Positions 26,728-35,805 of a stretch of 64,000 bases of DNA are shown piece by piece. Source of the DNA: Acidobacteriota bacterium (lineage in GTDB: Bacteria > Acidobacteriota > Thermoanaerobaculia > Multivoradales > JAGPDF01); contig JACTMI010000010.1 in NCBI GenBank assembly GCA_014584695.1, positions 209,272 through 273,271 on the forward strand, written 5' to 3'. The notes beneath the pieces were generated by a model. The model had not been told where the DNA came from. It saw only the letters and a program-made list of their open reading frames with translations, and made no database searches. A program made the position numbers and the translations under genes. Position 1 is the stretch's first letter, and each line of letters opens with the position of its first letter.

Positions 26728-27510
26728 ATGAGCGTCGATCGCCGCCAGTTCCTCGCCGACACCACCAAGCTCCTGCTGCTGACCGGCGCCGCCTCGCGGG
26801 CCTGGGCGTTCGTCGAGCAGGGGCGGCCGCAGGACGCCCCGGGCTACGACGTCCACCGGCACTGGTGGGCGATGTTCATCGACATCGAGAAGTGCATCGG
26901 CTGCGGGCTCTGCGTCGACGCCTGCAAGGTCGAGAACGACGTGCCGCCCGAGGCGCACTACTCGCGCACCTGGGTCGAGCGCTACCACGTGCCGGATCGC
27001 GACCCGCTCGACCCGCTGGCCGAGCCGCAGCCGCGCGTCGACTCGCCCGACGGCGGCCGCCACGGCTTCCCCGAGATCTACCCTCCGGGCACCGGCGGCA
27101 AGAGCTTCTTCGTGCCCAAACTGTGCAACCACTGCGCCCATTCGCCCTGCGTCCAGGTCTGCCCGGTCGGAGCCACCTTCGAGAGCCCGGACGGCGTCGT
27201 GCTGGTCGACAAGGACTACTGCGTCGGCTGCCGCTACTGCGTGCAGGCCTGCCCTTACGGCTGCCGCTACATCGACCCGCGCACCCAGACGGTCGACAAG
27301 TGCACGCTCTGCTACCACCGCATCACCCGCGGGCTCACCACCGCCTGCTGCGAGGTCTGCCCCACCGGCGCCCGCCAGTTCGGCGACCTGAAGAACCCGC
27401 GCGATCCGATCCACGACCTGCTGCGGGCGCACAAGGTGCAGGTGCTCAAGCCCCAGATGGCGACCGGCTCGAAGGTCTACTACGCCGGTTTGGACGCCGC
27501 GGTCCGCTGA
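26728..27510 (+). CDS. Tat-exported 4x[4Fe-4S] electron-transfer subunit (NrfC/DsrO-like)
   Basis: This 260-residue protein begins with a twin-arginine signal (MSVDRRQFLADTTKLLLL). Sixteen cysteines form four [4Fe-4S] ligand sets: CIGCGLCVDAC, CNHCAHSPCVQVCP, CVGCRYCVQACP and CTLC...CCEVCP. This is the layout of NrfC/DmsB/DsrO electron-transfer subunits. It starts 10 nt after the tetrahaem gene and 13 nt before the NrfD-like gene. There is no molybdopterin subunit in the operon, so it links quinone and cytochrome rather than a local terminal reductase. Confidence 0.93.
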   Translation: MSVDRRQFLADTTKLLLLTGAASRAWAFVEQGRPQDAPGYDVHRHWWAMFIDIEKCIGCGLCVDACKVENDVPPEAHYSRTWVERYHVPDRDPLDPLAEPQPRVDSPDGGRHGFPEIYPPGTGGKSFFVPKLCNHCAHSPCVQVCPVGATFESPDGVVLVDKDYCVGCRYCVQACPYGCRYIDPRTQTVDKCTLCYHRITRGLTTACCEVCPTGARQFGDLKNPRDPIHDLLRAHKVQVLKPQMATGSKVYYAGLDAAVR

Positions 27511-27523
27511 GGGAGGCCCGATC

Positions 27524-28705
27524 GTGCACACTCTGCCCGCCGTCGAAGGCTTCATGTATCCGAACGAGATGGAGCTGCAGTGGAGCGTCCTGATCGTGCT
27601 CTATCCCTTCCTCACCGGCCTGGTCGCGGGCGCCTTCATCCTCGCCTCGCTGCAGCGGGTGTTCAAGGTCCAGGCGGTCGCGCCCACCTACCGCCTGTCG
27701 CTGCTGACCGCGCTCGCGTTCCTGCTGGTGGCGCCGCTGCCGCTGCAACTCCACCTCGGCCACCCGGAACGCTCGTTCGAGATGTTCCTCACCCCGCACC
27801 GCAGCTCGGCGATGGCGATGTTCGGCTTCGTCTACCTCTGGTATCTGCTCGCGGTCCTGGTGATCGAGATCTGGCTCGAGTACCGGCCCTATCTGGTCGG
27901 CCGGGCGCGCGCCACCACCGGCGCCACGCGCCTGTTCTACCGCGCGCTCACGCTCGGCTCGGAGAACCTGAGCCCGCGCTCGCTCGAGATCGACGACCGC
28001 GTGGGTCGCTTCGTGACCGTGATCGGCATCCCCTCGGCGTTCCTGCTCCACGGCTACGTCGGTTTCATCTTCGGCTCGGTGAAGGCCAACCCCTGGTGGT
28101 CGACGCCGCTGATGCCGATCGTCTTTCTGTTCTCGGCCATCGTCTCGGGCATCGCCGCGGTGCTGCTCATCTATCTCTTCTACACCTGGGCGAAGCGGAT
28201 CCCGCTCGACATGCCCTGTCTGGACACCATGGCGAAGTACCTCTACTACGCCTTCCTGGTCGATTTCGCGCTCGAGCTGCTGGACCTCGTCCACCGCGTC
28301 TACGAGGCCGACGAGTCGTTCCATACCCTCGATTTCATGGTCAAGACCCGCCTCTACGGCTCGCAACTGGTCGGCCAGATCTTCCTCGGCACGCTGGTGC
28401 CGCTCGGCATGCTGGCGCTCACCCAGCTGGTGGCGCTCTCCGAACGCGCCCGCAAGGGGCTGTACGCCGGCGCCGCGGCGCTCACCCTGGTGGGCATCTT
28501 CCTGATGCGCTGGAACGTCGTCATCGGCGGCCAGCTCTTCTCGAAGAGCTTCCTCGGCTACACCACCTACAAGATGGAGTTCGCCACCCGCGAGGGGCTG
28601 CTGCCGGCGATCCTCGTGATGCTGCTGCCGCTCGCCGTGCTCTGGGCCCTGGTCCGGCTCCTGCCGCCGATGGCGGCAACGCCTCCGGAGACGGAGGCCC
28701 GCTGA
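27524..28705 (+). CDS. NrfD/PsrC-like quinone-interacting membrane subunit
   Basis: This 393-residue protein starts at GTG 27524 with GAGGGAGG upstream. About nine to ten membrane helices are visible, beginning WSVLIVLYPFLTGLVAGAFI. Family features include PLPLQLHLGHPERSFEMFLTPHRSSAMAMFGF, a conserved NrfD-family region, and MRWNVVIGGQLFSKS near the end. NrfD proteins oxidise or reduce menaquinone at the periplasmic side. It completes an Nrf/Dsr-type cytochrome / Fe-S / NrfD module without catalytic subunit. Confidence 0.92.
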   Translation: MHTLPAVEGFMYPNEMELQWSVLIVLYPFLTGLVAGAFILASLQRVFKVQAVAPTYRLSLLTALAFLLVAPLPLQLHLGHPERSFEMFLTPHRSSAMAMFGFVYLWYLLAVLVIEIWLEYRPYLVGRARATTGATRLFYRALTLGSENLSPRSLEIDDRVGRFVTVIGIPSAFLLHGYVGFIFGSVKANPWWSTPLMPIVFLFSAIVSGIAAVLLIYLFYTWAKRIPLDMPCLDTMAKYLYYAFLVDFALELLDLVHRVYEADESFHTLDFMVKTRLYGSQLVGQIFLGTLVPLGMLALTQLVALSERARKGLYAGAAALTLVGIFLMRWNVVIGGQLFSKSFLGYTTYKMEFATREGLLPAILVMLLPLAVLWALVRLLPPMAATPPETEAR

Positions 28706-28730
28706 GGCGCGGGAGCGCCGCGGTGGCGGC

Positions 28731-29708
28731 TCAGAGCTCGATCCGCTCCCCCTCGGCGGCGACGCGCATGCCGGCGGCTTCGATGGCGGCGCGCTCAGGG
28801 GTCCCGGGCAGAGCCGCTGGATTGGTGTGGTTCAGGTGGGTGAAGACCACCTTGCGCCGCTCCGCTGCCGGCAGGCGGGCGAAGCGCGCGAGCGACTCGA
28901 CCACGAACGGGTGGGGTATGTCGGCCATCGAGCGGCCGGGCAGCTCGCCCTCGCCGTAGAAGGTGGCGTCGAGCAGCGCCAAGTCGACGCGCGCGATGCG
29001 CTCCTCGATCGGCGTCGACCAGCGCTCCCACTTGTCGATGTCCGGAATGTAGAGCAGCGCGCGCCGCGGGCCGCGGATCTCGAAGCCGAAGGTGTCGGTG
29101 TACTCGTCGCGGTGCGGGACGAGGAAGGGCGTGATCGCGAGACCCGGCGCCAGCGCGAACGGGCGCTCCGGCTCGAGCCGGTGGAGCTCGATGTGGCCGA
29201 GCCGGACGAGCAGCTCCCAGGGGCCGTTGCGCCCCAGGAACTCGACCATCCGCCGGGAGCCGTGGACCGGCAACCGGTCGGTGGCGGCGATCTCGCGTCC
29301 GAACCAGGCGAGACCGAGATAGTGCCCGGCGTGGGCGTGGGTGAGGAAGACGCCGTCGAGCAAGGGCGGGCGCCCCGGCTCGCCCGGCGTCCGAGCGCGC
29401 GGTGGCTGGTGCTGGTCCGCGAGCTCGAGCTGGGCGGCGACGTCAGGGGTCGCGTCGACCAGCCAGCGGCGCCCCGAGGCCGGATCGGCGATCAGCAGCG
29501 AGGCGACCCGCCGCCTCATCGACGGATCGCGGCGTGCGGCGAGGTCCGGCGCGGCCACGCCCCCCAGGTGGGGAATGCCTCCGTCTTGTGCCGTGCCGAC
29601 GACCAGCACGAACGGCGGTGACACGCCGGCGCCCGCGCCGACTCGACTCTCCGAGGCCAGGCAGAGCAGGAGGAGGCCGATCAGCGGCCCGCCGAGAGCG
29701 CGGGTCAT
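28731..29708 (-). CDS. Exported PqqB-like metallo-beta-lactamase-fold hydrolase
   Basis: The 325-residue protein starts at ATG 29708 and has a signal peptide (GPLIGLLLLCLASES). The metal-binding loop reads THAHAGHYLGL, a variant with Gly at the position usually taken by Asp in HxHxDH. The mature part opens with VLVVGTAQDGGIPH, matching PqqB-like MBL proteins, and KVVFTHLNHTNPAAL near the end carries a late His pair of the fold. No other PQQ gene is present, so a role in PQQ synthesis is doubtful; hydrolysis or oxidation of a small substrate is possible. It starts 6 nt after the upstream lipoprotein gene and is the last gene of the operon. Confidence 0.8.
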   Translation of the reverse strand: MTRALGGPLIGLLLLCLASESRVGAGAGVSPPFVLVVGTAQDGGIPHLGGVAAPDLAARRDPSMRRRVASLLIADPASGRRWLVDATPDVAAQLELADQHQPPRARTPGEPGRPPLLDGVFLTHAHAGHYLGLAWFGREIAATDRLPVHGSRRMVEFLGRNGPWELLVRLGHIELHRLEPERPFALAPGLAITPFLVPHRDEYTDTFGFEIRGPRRALLYIPDIDKWERWSTPIEERIARVDLALLDATFYGEGELPGRSMADIPHPFVVESLARFARLPAAERRKVVFTHLNHTNPAALPGTPERAAIEAAGMRVAAEGERIEL

Positions 29709-29713
29709 TCGTC

Positions 29714-31006
29714 TCAGGGGCAGTTGGCCGGATCCTGGTAGGCGATCTTGCGCGGTTCGAACGGCGGATCGGCGTTCGAGTCGATCACCAGGGAGCCAGC
29801 GTTGACGCCTGGCCCGCCCGGGCACCACTGGAGCGAAACCTCGACGGGGGGCGAGCCCGGGGCGAGCACGATCGGATAGGACGGGGGCGGCGGCCGGCGC
29901 ACGAACAGATCGCCGATGCCGTCAGCCATTCGGATCGCGGTGATCGTCACCGTGCCGGGTCCGCCGTTGGTCAATCGAAGGACCCTCTCCGGGCTGCAGC
30001 CGCCGGGCGGAGCGTCCGGCAGGCAGACGACATCGCCCCCTTCGAGGGCCAGTCCTCCCCCTGCGACCTGACCCATCAGGAGGATCCGGTGGCTCGGCTC
30101 GACGTCGCTGGCGAAGGCGATCCTCGCCTCGTGCAGACCGGCGTTCGCCGGCGCGAAGGCGAGCTCGAGCTGGCAAGCCGACTCGGCGGGATCGACGCTC
30201 GCGAGCGCCAGGACGCGCCCGGTCGCGACCTCCATCGGCGTGCGCGGCGCGCAATCGTTGCGCGCGACCTCGAACTCGGCGTCGAGGGTGATCGGCATCA
30301 CGGTCGGATCGACTTGGACGCGCACCGGCAGCTGGGTCGGATCGCCGCAGTTGCGCAGGGTGACGACCTCCGCGGTCCGCGAGCCGGTCGGCTGGAGACC
30401 GAAGTCGATCGAGGAGCAGGGCGCGCCGCCGCGGCAGGAGAGCTCGAGGCACTGGTCCGTGGGCGGCGGCAGGCCGCCGCAGTCGGCGGGCGGCGCGGCG
30501 ACGAGCGGCGGGCCGCAGGAGGGATCGCGATCGACCCGTTCGCGCGGCTCGCAGCGCACCGTCCCCGGCACCACGCACCAGGGACCGGAGTGCATCGAGA
30601 AGAGCGACGCCGAAGGCGCCGCGGCGGCGATCTCGCCGATGCGGGTGGCGAGCCAGCGCCGCCAGTCCACCTCGGCGTCGGCCGCGTCGGCGTAGGAGCA
30701 GCCGCTGCAGCTCGCGGCCTCGCAGACGTAGAACGGCCGCATCGGCGCGGTCCCCGCGCCGCCGCCGGGGCCGCCGCCGCCACCGCCACCGAAAGCAGGC
30801 ACCGCGTCGACGAAGTCGGGGTGGTCGAGGCTCGACAGGTCGACGCGCACCCCTTCGGCGTTCTCGACCGTCGCCAGACACTCCAGGTGTCGCGCCTCCG
30901 GCGGATCGAAGTCGAGCAGCAGCCCGCAGCCCAGGGCGCCGGCGGCGAGGGCTCCCGCCAGCGCCACGAGCCGGGTGAGGCGGCGCGCGCGCCCGGGCGC
31001 GTTCAC
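29714..31006 (-). CDS. Lipoprotein of unknown function, Cys-rich
   Basis: The start is GTG 31006, overlapping the stop of the upstream gene by 4 nt. A lipobox AGALGC follows the 26-residue signal. The protein (430 residues) has a glycine run (GGGGGGGPGGG) near residue 75, many paired cysteines in its first half, and a second half with immunoglobulin-like strands (CQLELAFAPANAG, RVLRLTNGGPGTVTI) that resemble ASPM/SPD-2/Hydin-type repeats. Family unknown. It is in an operon with another lipoprotein and the MBL-fold protein. Confidence 0.72.
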   Translation of the reverse strand: MNAPGRARRLTRLVALAGALAAGALGCGLLLDFDPPEARHLECLATVENAEGVRVDLSSLDHPDFVDAVPAFGGGGGGGPGGGAGTAPMRPFYVCEAASCSGCSYADAADAEVDWRRWLATRIGEIAAAAPSASLFSMHSGPWCVVPGTVRCEPRERVDRDPSCGPPLVAAPPADCGGLPPPTDQCLELSCRGGAPCSSIDFGLQPTGSRTAEVVTLRNCGDPTQLPVRVQVDPTVMPITLDAEFEVARNDCAPRTPMEVATGRVLALASVDPAESACQLELAFAPANAGLHEARIAFASDVEPSHRILLMGQVAGGGLALEGGDVVCLPDAPPGGCSPERVLRLTNGGPGTVTITAIRMADGIGDLFVRRPPPPSYPIVLAPGSPPVEVSLQWCPGGPGVNAGSLVIDSNADPPFEPRKIAYQDPANCP

Positions 31007-32016
31007 GCTCCTGCCTCCGCCGCGGTGATCACCCGAAAGCGGCAGACCTCGCGCGCCGCGGCGCCCGCGTGATCGCTCGTGGTCAGCACCAGCACGTGGT
31101 CGCGGTGGAGCTCGAACAGGACCGGCGGCACGATCTGCGTCCGGCCGAGCGAGCGGAAGGGCCCGCCGTCGACCGAGTGCGACCAGACGTCGCGCGCGAC
31201 GTCGCCGCGCCCGCCGCGACCGCGTCCGTCGGGATCGCTCGACAGCGAGATGAGCTGGAGCCGCAGCCCCTCCGAACTGTTGGCCACCGCGCCGGGAGGG
31301 TTCGTGCCGCGCAGCGGCGGGCAGCCCCCCTGGGGCAGGTCGAAGTCTCCCGGCAACTCGGCCGCCGAGATCCCCTTCGGGCGCGGCGGCTCGAAGACGC
31401 CGATTTGCGCCGCCGGCGGGCGGTTGAGGAAGCTCCCCGCCATCGCGATCTCGATCGCCACGTCCTCGTCGCGGAAACGGCCGCGGAACGAGCCGGACAT
31501 CGCGAAGTGGTCTCCGGCCGGATCGTGGGTCGCGGTGAGCGCGGCGTTGTTGCGCGCCGTGACCTGACGAGCGAGCCCCGGGCAGGTGCGATCCTCGGCC
31601 CGCCGGTCGAAGCTGACGCCGGTCAGCTCCGCCGCCCCGGCCGGAAAGAGCAACCGCCCGCCGGCCTCGAGCCGTCCGAAGATGGTCCCCGTCTGGCTCA
31701 GCTTCGTGCAGCGCAGGCGCTCGCGGCCGGTCTCCCAGAACAGGAAGCTGGTCACGATGTCGACGTCGCGGATCCAGGCCGTCAGGTCGGTCACCCCGAC
31801 GGTGCCGTCGGGCGCGACCAGGTAGTCCATCCGCAGCCGCCCGGGCAGGCGCAGCCCGGAGATTCCGAGCTCACCGTCGGCCTGGACCCGGTAGGCCCGC
31901 GGCAGCGCGAGCGGGTCGCCGGCCGCGACGGGCACGGGCCGCCGGCAGCCGGAGCCCATCGTCCCGCCCACGAGGGCGGCGAGCGAAACGGCGAGGAGGA
32001 GCCGGCTCCGGCGCAT
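31003..32016 (-). CDS. Lipoprotein of unknown function
   Basis: The 337-residue protein starts at ATG 32016. Its signal ends in a TMGSGC lipobox. The mature protein is beta-rich (for example LRMDYLVAPDGTVGVTDLTAWI), with no motif I recognise. It is the first gene of a three-gene operon with overlapping or near-touching starts and stops, so the three products likely act together at the envelope. Confidence 0.72.
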   Translation of the reverse strand: MRRSRLLLAVSLAALVGGTMGSGCRRPVPVAAGDPLALPRAYRVQADGELGISGLRLPGRLRMDYLVAPDGTVGVTDLTAWIRDVDIVTSFLFWETGRERLRCTKLSQTGTIFGRLEAGGRLLFPAGAAELTGVSFDRRAEDRTCPGLARQVTARNNAALTATHDPAGDHFAMSGSFRGRFRDEDVAIEIAMAGSFLNRPPAAQIGVFEPPRPKGISAAELPGDFDLPQGGCPPLRGTNPPGAVANSSEGLRLQLISLSSDPDGRGRGGRGDVARDVWSHSVDGGPFRSLGRTQIVPPVLFELHRDHVLVLTTSDHAGAAAREVCRFRVITAAEAGA

Positions 32017-32134
32017 CGGGCACCTTTTGGAGAACTTGCGCCCGAGTGTACACCCCCCTCGCCGGAGAGGGGCGCTCGCCGGCGACGCCGCTCGTCGAGC
32101 GGCCAGGGAGAGCGCCCCTCTCAGGGTGTCCGGC

Positions 32135-33910
32135 TCAGCGGCGACCAGACGGTTCGGCGTCGGGCAGGGCGAGGAGGTCCGCGCGCTCGCCGCGCAGGCC
32201 GAGCCGGGTGGCCAGACGGGCGAGCGGACGGACGGTCTCGAGCGCCTCGACGAGCGCGGTCGTCGCGGCGTCGTCGCCCCCGCCGCCGAAGCTGGCCATC
32301 AGCGCCTGGAACGGCGTCTTCGGCTTCGGGAAGAGCGCGAGCTCGACTTGGGCGTCGGGAGCCAGCCCGGCCGCCTCCCGCGCCAGCCGCAGCGCGACGT
32401 CCATGCCGCCGAGCTCGTCGACGAGGCCGATCCGCCGTGCGTCGGCGCCGCTCCAGATCCGCCCCTTGGCGATCTCGTGCACCTGCTCCGCCGTCATCCC
32501 CCGCCCCTCGGCGACCTTGCCCGTGAAGTCACCGTAGATCCGGTCGAGGGCGGCCTGGAAGCGGCTCCACTGCCCGGGCGTGTAGTCCGAGAGGCCGGTC
32601 CAGACCGTCGCCATGGCGCCCTGATGGACCTCGTCCCAGCTGATCCCGAGCTTCGCCCACATCCCCTCGCTCAGCAGCTTGCCGGCGAGTACGCCGATCG
32701 ACCCGGTGATGGTGCCGGGCTGGGCGACGATCTTGTCGGCGGCCATCGCCACGAAGTAGCCGCCGGAGCCCGCGACATCGCCCATCGACACGATCACCGG
32801 CTTGCCCGCGGCCCGCGCCCGCTTCGTCTCGTGCCAGATGGTGTCCGAAGCGACGTAGGAGCCGCCGGGACTGTCGACACGGAAGAGAATCGCCTTCACC
32901 GCCTGGTCGTCGATGGCGTCCCGCAGGGCCTTGGCGACGGTGTCGGACCCCATGCTGAAGTCGCGCGTCAGCGGGTCGACCTTGCTCTTGCCGCGCTGGA
33001 CGCCGCCGACGCCGTAGACGAGGGCGATCTTGGCTCCCTTCGCGTGCGGCCGGCCGGCGCGCTCGAGGTACTTGGCGAGCGGCAAGCGTTTCACGCCCTG
33101 GCCAGCCGCCGCCTCGGCCTTCTCGATCACCTCGTCGCGGTAGACGACGGCGTCGACCAAGCCCTCCCCGACCGCCTCGGCGCCGAAGAAGGGGCCGCGG
33201 TCGATCAGCGCCCGCACCTCTTCGGCCGACTTGCCGCGGCCCTCGGCGATCGCCTCGACCAGCTGCTGGTACCAGGAGTCGGCGATACCGCGCATGGCCT
33301 CTTCGTGGGCCGCGGTGTAGGCCTTCTCGGTGAAGGTGTTCATCGCGTTCTTGTACTCGTAACGCTGGTCCATGCGCGGCACCAGGCCGAGCTTCTCGAG
33401 CGTGCCGGCGAGGAAGGGCGACTCCAGGATGATGCCGGTCAGCCCGACGTCGCCCGACGGCTGGAGCAGGATCTGGTCGAAGCCGGTCGCCAGGTAGTAC
33501 GAAGTGTTGCCGGGGCCGAACTCGCCGAAGGTCTCGGCGTAGGCGATGGCCGGCTTGCCGGCGGCGCGAAAGGCGCGCACGGCGTCGCGCAGCTCCTGGG
33601 CCGTCGCCATGCCCATCGACGTGGCGCCGAGCCGGGCGACGAGGCCGCGCACCCGTTCGTCGCCGGCGGCGCGCTCGAGACCGTCGAGCAGGTCGCGCAG
33701 CGGCACGGCGCCACCGAGCAGCGCGTTGGCCAGTGGATCGTCGGGCTTGTACTCGACCACTTCGCGCTCGAGGTCGAGCTCGAGCAGCACCTGCTTGGGC
33801 AGACCCGGCTTCATCGCCGAGCCGGCGAGCGCCAGTGCGCCACCGACCAGCAACCCGAGCACGGCGAGGAAGCCCACGACCGCGAAGAAGCGAACGAAGA
33901 ACGTCTTCAT
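32135..33910 (-). CDS. sppA: Signal peptide peptidase SppA, long (67 kDa) type
   Basis: This 591-residue inner-membrane protease starts at ATG 33910 and has an N-terminal anchor (FFAVVGFLAVLGLLVGGALAL). It has two ClpP-like halves, as in E. coli SppA. The first half carries the general-base Lys region (AGKPAIAYAETFGEFG), and the second has the nucleophile in SMGDVAGSGGYFVAMAADKIVA. The enzyme degrades cleaved signal peptides; this genome region encodes many exported proteins. A half-copy of the REP palindrome lies about 20 nt upstream of the start. Confidence 0.93.
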   Translation of the reverse strand: MKTFFVRFFAVVGFLAVLGLLVGGALALAGSAMKPGLPKQVLLELDLEREVVEYKPDDPLANALLGGAVPLRDLLDGLERAAGDERVRGLVARLGATSMGMATAQELRDAVRAFRAAGKPAIAYAETFGEFGPGNTSYYLATGFDQILLQPSGDVGLTGIILESPFLAGTLEKLGLVPRMDQRYEYKNAMNTFTEKAYTAAHEEAMRGIADSWYQQLVEAIAEGRGKSAEEVRALIDRGPFFGAEAVGEGLVDAVVYRDEVIEKAEAAAGQGVKRLPLAKYLERAGRPHAKGAKIALVYGVGGVQRGKSKVDPLTRDFSMGSDTVAKALRDAIDDQAVKAILFRVDSPGGSYVASDTIWHETKRARAAGKPVIVSMGDVAGSGGYFVAMAADKIVAQPGTITGSIGVLAGKLLSEGMWAKLGISWDEVHQGAMATVWTGLSDYTPGQWSRFQAALDRIYGDFTGKVAEGRGMTAEQVHEIAKGRIWSGADARRIGLVDELGGMDVALRLAREAAGLAPDAQVELALFPKPKTPFQALMASFGGGGDDAATTALVEALETVRPLARLATRLGLRGERADLLALPDAEPSGRR

Positions 33911-33931
33911 AGGAATCGCTCCAGGATAAAG

Positions 33932-33945
33932 AGGGACAGGCACCG
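33932..33945. repeat. Half-copy of the REP-like palindrome
   Basis: AGGGACAGGCACCG matches one arm of the palindrome consensus over about 12 nt, with no matching second arm (GATTTCCCCGG follows). It may be a decayed or abortive copy. It is the only trace outside the 11-19.4 kb cluster that I noticed. Confidence 0.55.
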
Positions 33946-34151
33946 ATTTCCCCGGCGCCGCCACCGCGGCCCATCTTCTCCCAAGAAGCAGGCGCGGTGC
34001 CGCATTCCGTCCAGCGGCTCGGCAACCGGCAGCCGATCCGGCGTCCCGCCCGACCCGAGCTCCGACTCACCCGGCCGCCACACCGAAATCGCCCGGCTGG
34101 CGCGGCTCTCGCTACAATGCGGGTCGAACAGCGACGCCGAGGAGACTCGAC

Positions 34152-34550
34152 ATGGTCACCAAGACGACGAAGGATGGAGCACCCGTAAAGCCCACGACCC
34201 GCAAGGCGCCGGCCAAGCGCGCGGCACGCCCGGCGCGGCGGCCGGGGAACTTCGAGACGGCGCTCGCGGCGCTCGGCCGCAAGGCCGACGAGGCGAGCGG
34301 CAAGCTGGCCGAGTTGACCGACGAGGGCGCCAAGGCGGCCAACCGGCAGCTCGCGAAGGCCTCCAAGGCGACCAGCGTCCAGGTCGAGAAGCTGCAGAAG
34401 GGCTGGCAGAAGATGGACGCCACCCGACGCGCCCAGGTGGTCGCCGGCGCCTTCGCGGCGCTCGCCGCCGCGGTGGTGCCGATCGTCGTCCACCGGCGGC
34501 GCAAGGGCCAGCGGCGCGCCAGCGCCGACGAAAAATCCGCGAAGGGGTGA
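34152..34550 (+). CDS. Small basic protein with C-terminal membrane segment, unknown
   Basis: The 132-residue protein starts at ATG 34152 with GAGGAGA upstream. The first 32 residues are rich in Lys, Arg, Pro and Thr, the middle is a likely amphipathic helix or coiled coil (KADEASGKLAELTDEGAKAAN), and the end has one hydrophobic segment (VVAGAFAALAAAVVPIVV) followed by HRRRKGQRR. It resembles histone-H1-like or phasin-like small proteins, but no family is certain. It is divergent from sppA. Confidence 0.7.
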   Translation: MVTKTTKDGAPVKPTTRKAPAKRAARPARRPGNFETALAALGRKADEASGKLAELTDEGAKAANRQLAKASKATSVQVEKLQKGWQKMDATRRAQVVAGAFAALAAAVVPIVVHRRRKGQRRASADEKSAKG

Positions 34551-34629
34551 GACCGCGGGGAGAGGCCGCGAGCGCGGTTGGGCTCGTGACCTCTCCCCGA
34601 GCCCCGCTCCGTGTTCTCTTCCTAGCGCT

Positions 34630-35805
34630 CTAGGGGACGCACGCGAAGGCGTCGACGTCGGTGGTGGCGGCGGCCCGCGTGCCGAGCGGATTGGTGTAGG
34701 TCCTCGTGGCGCCAGTCGCCAGATCGACGACCTCCAGCTCGTAGGCGACGTTGGTGGTCGCCGAGAAGAAGACCCAGTGGTGACCGTTCACGCCGCAGCC
34801 GCGGAGGATCTTGACCAGCACCTCGAGGTTGGCGGCGTCGAAGAACCAGAACATCCCCGTCTCGTCGGTCGACGGGACCGCGCGGAAGGTCCCCTGGCCG
34901 CCCTGGAAATCGGTCCAGGAGCCCGACAGCGCGAAGCGGTTGCCACCCAGGCAGAGCGTCTCCTCGTCGGCGACGCACTCACCGCCGGGCGAGCCGCGAT
35001 CATTGTCGATGACGAGGATCGAAGCGGTGTCCCGCCGGCCGAGCGCTGCGCCGACGGCGTTGGTCAGCACCACGCTGATCGTCTCGTTGCCCTCGGCGAT
35101 CGCGTCGTCGACGAGCGGCACGGTGACGGCGAGCTCGCCCGTCTCGCCGTCACTCCAGGCGAGCGTTCCGGCGCTCGCTTCGTAGTCCTCGCCGGCCGTG
35201 GCGCTGCCGTCGAGCGTCAGGTAGTCGACGCTCGCCGCCCCCGCGCCGTCACCCTTGCGGACCACCACGAAGGTCGCGGCTCCAGCGCTCTCGAAAGCCG
35301 GGAAGACGGCGCTGCGCAGCTGAATCCGATTCTCGTCGGGCTCTGGATCGCCCGCATCGAAACCGTGCGGCAGGATCCGCACCACCGTGCTCGCCACCGC
35401 TCCGAGCGTGACCTCGCCGGTGGGCTCCGACAGCACGACGCCGAACGTCTCGAGCGGCTCGTCGACCTCGTCGACCAGGATCTCGATCACGATCGTCTTG
35501 TCCTCGCCGTCGCCGTCGGGCCAGATCAGGGTACCGGCCGTGGCGGTGTAGTCCTCCCCCGCCAGGGCCGACCCGTCGACGGTCTCGTAGCTCACGCCCA
35601 CCTCGCCGGCCGTGCTGCCGTGCCGGCGCACCACCACGATCACCTCGCCGTCGCTCTCCTGGACCGGAAACGAAGCGCCGCGAAACTGCACGAAGCCGCC
35701 CGCGCCCGGCGGGCCCTGCGCTTCGAGCGCCGCTCCGGCGGTCAACGCGAAGCTCACCAGCGCGGCGGCCGGGAGCCAGGAAACGAGCCTGCGATCGATA
35801 CCCAT
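34630..35805 (-). CDS. Secreted Calx-beta protein with C-terminal domain common in Acidobacteriota
   Basis: The 391-residue protein starts at ATG 35805 with GAGGTCTCC upstream, and a signal peptide ends near ALEAQG. Two Calx-beta domains follow (about 40-145 and 160-270), each with the DGSA(L/T)AGEDYxAxxGTL calcium-binding strand. The C-terminal 110 residues begin CVADEETLCLGG and include SWTDFQGGQG, TGMFWFFDAANLEVLVKIL and NGHHWVFFSATTNV. From memory this is a recurring uncharacterised domain of secreted proteins in this and other phyla. Calcium-dependent adhesion is the likely role. This protein lacks the W-motif tag. Confidence 0.82.
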   Translation of the reverse strand: MGIDRRLVSWLPAAALVSFALTAGAALEAQGPPGAGGFVQFRGASFPVQESDGEVIVVVRRHGSTAGEVGVSYETVDGSALAGEDYTATAGTLIWPDGDGEDKTIVIEILVDEVDEPLETFGVVLSEPTGEVTLGAVASTVVRILPHGFDAGDPEPDENRIQLRSAVFPAFESAGAATFVVVRKGDGAGAASVDYLTLDGSATAGEDYEASAGTLAWSDGETGELAVTVPLVDDAIAEGNETISVVLTNAVGAALGRRDTASILVIDNDRGSPGGECVADEETLCLGGNRFALSGSWTDFQGGQGTFRAVPSTDETGMFWFFDAANLEVLVKILRGCGVNGHHWVFFSATTNVAYELEVVDLATGATRTYTNPLGTRAAATTDVDAFACVP

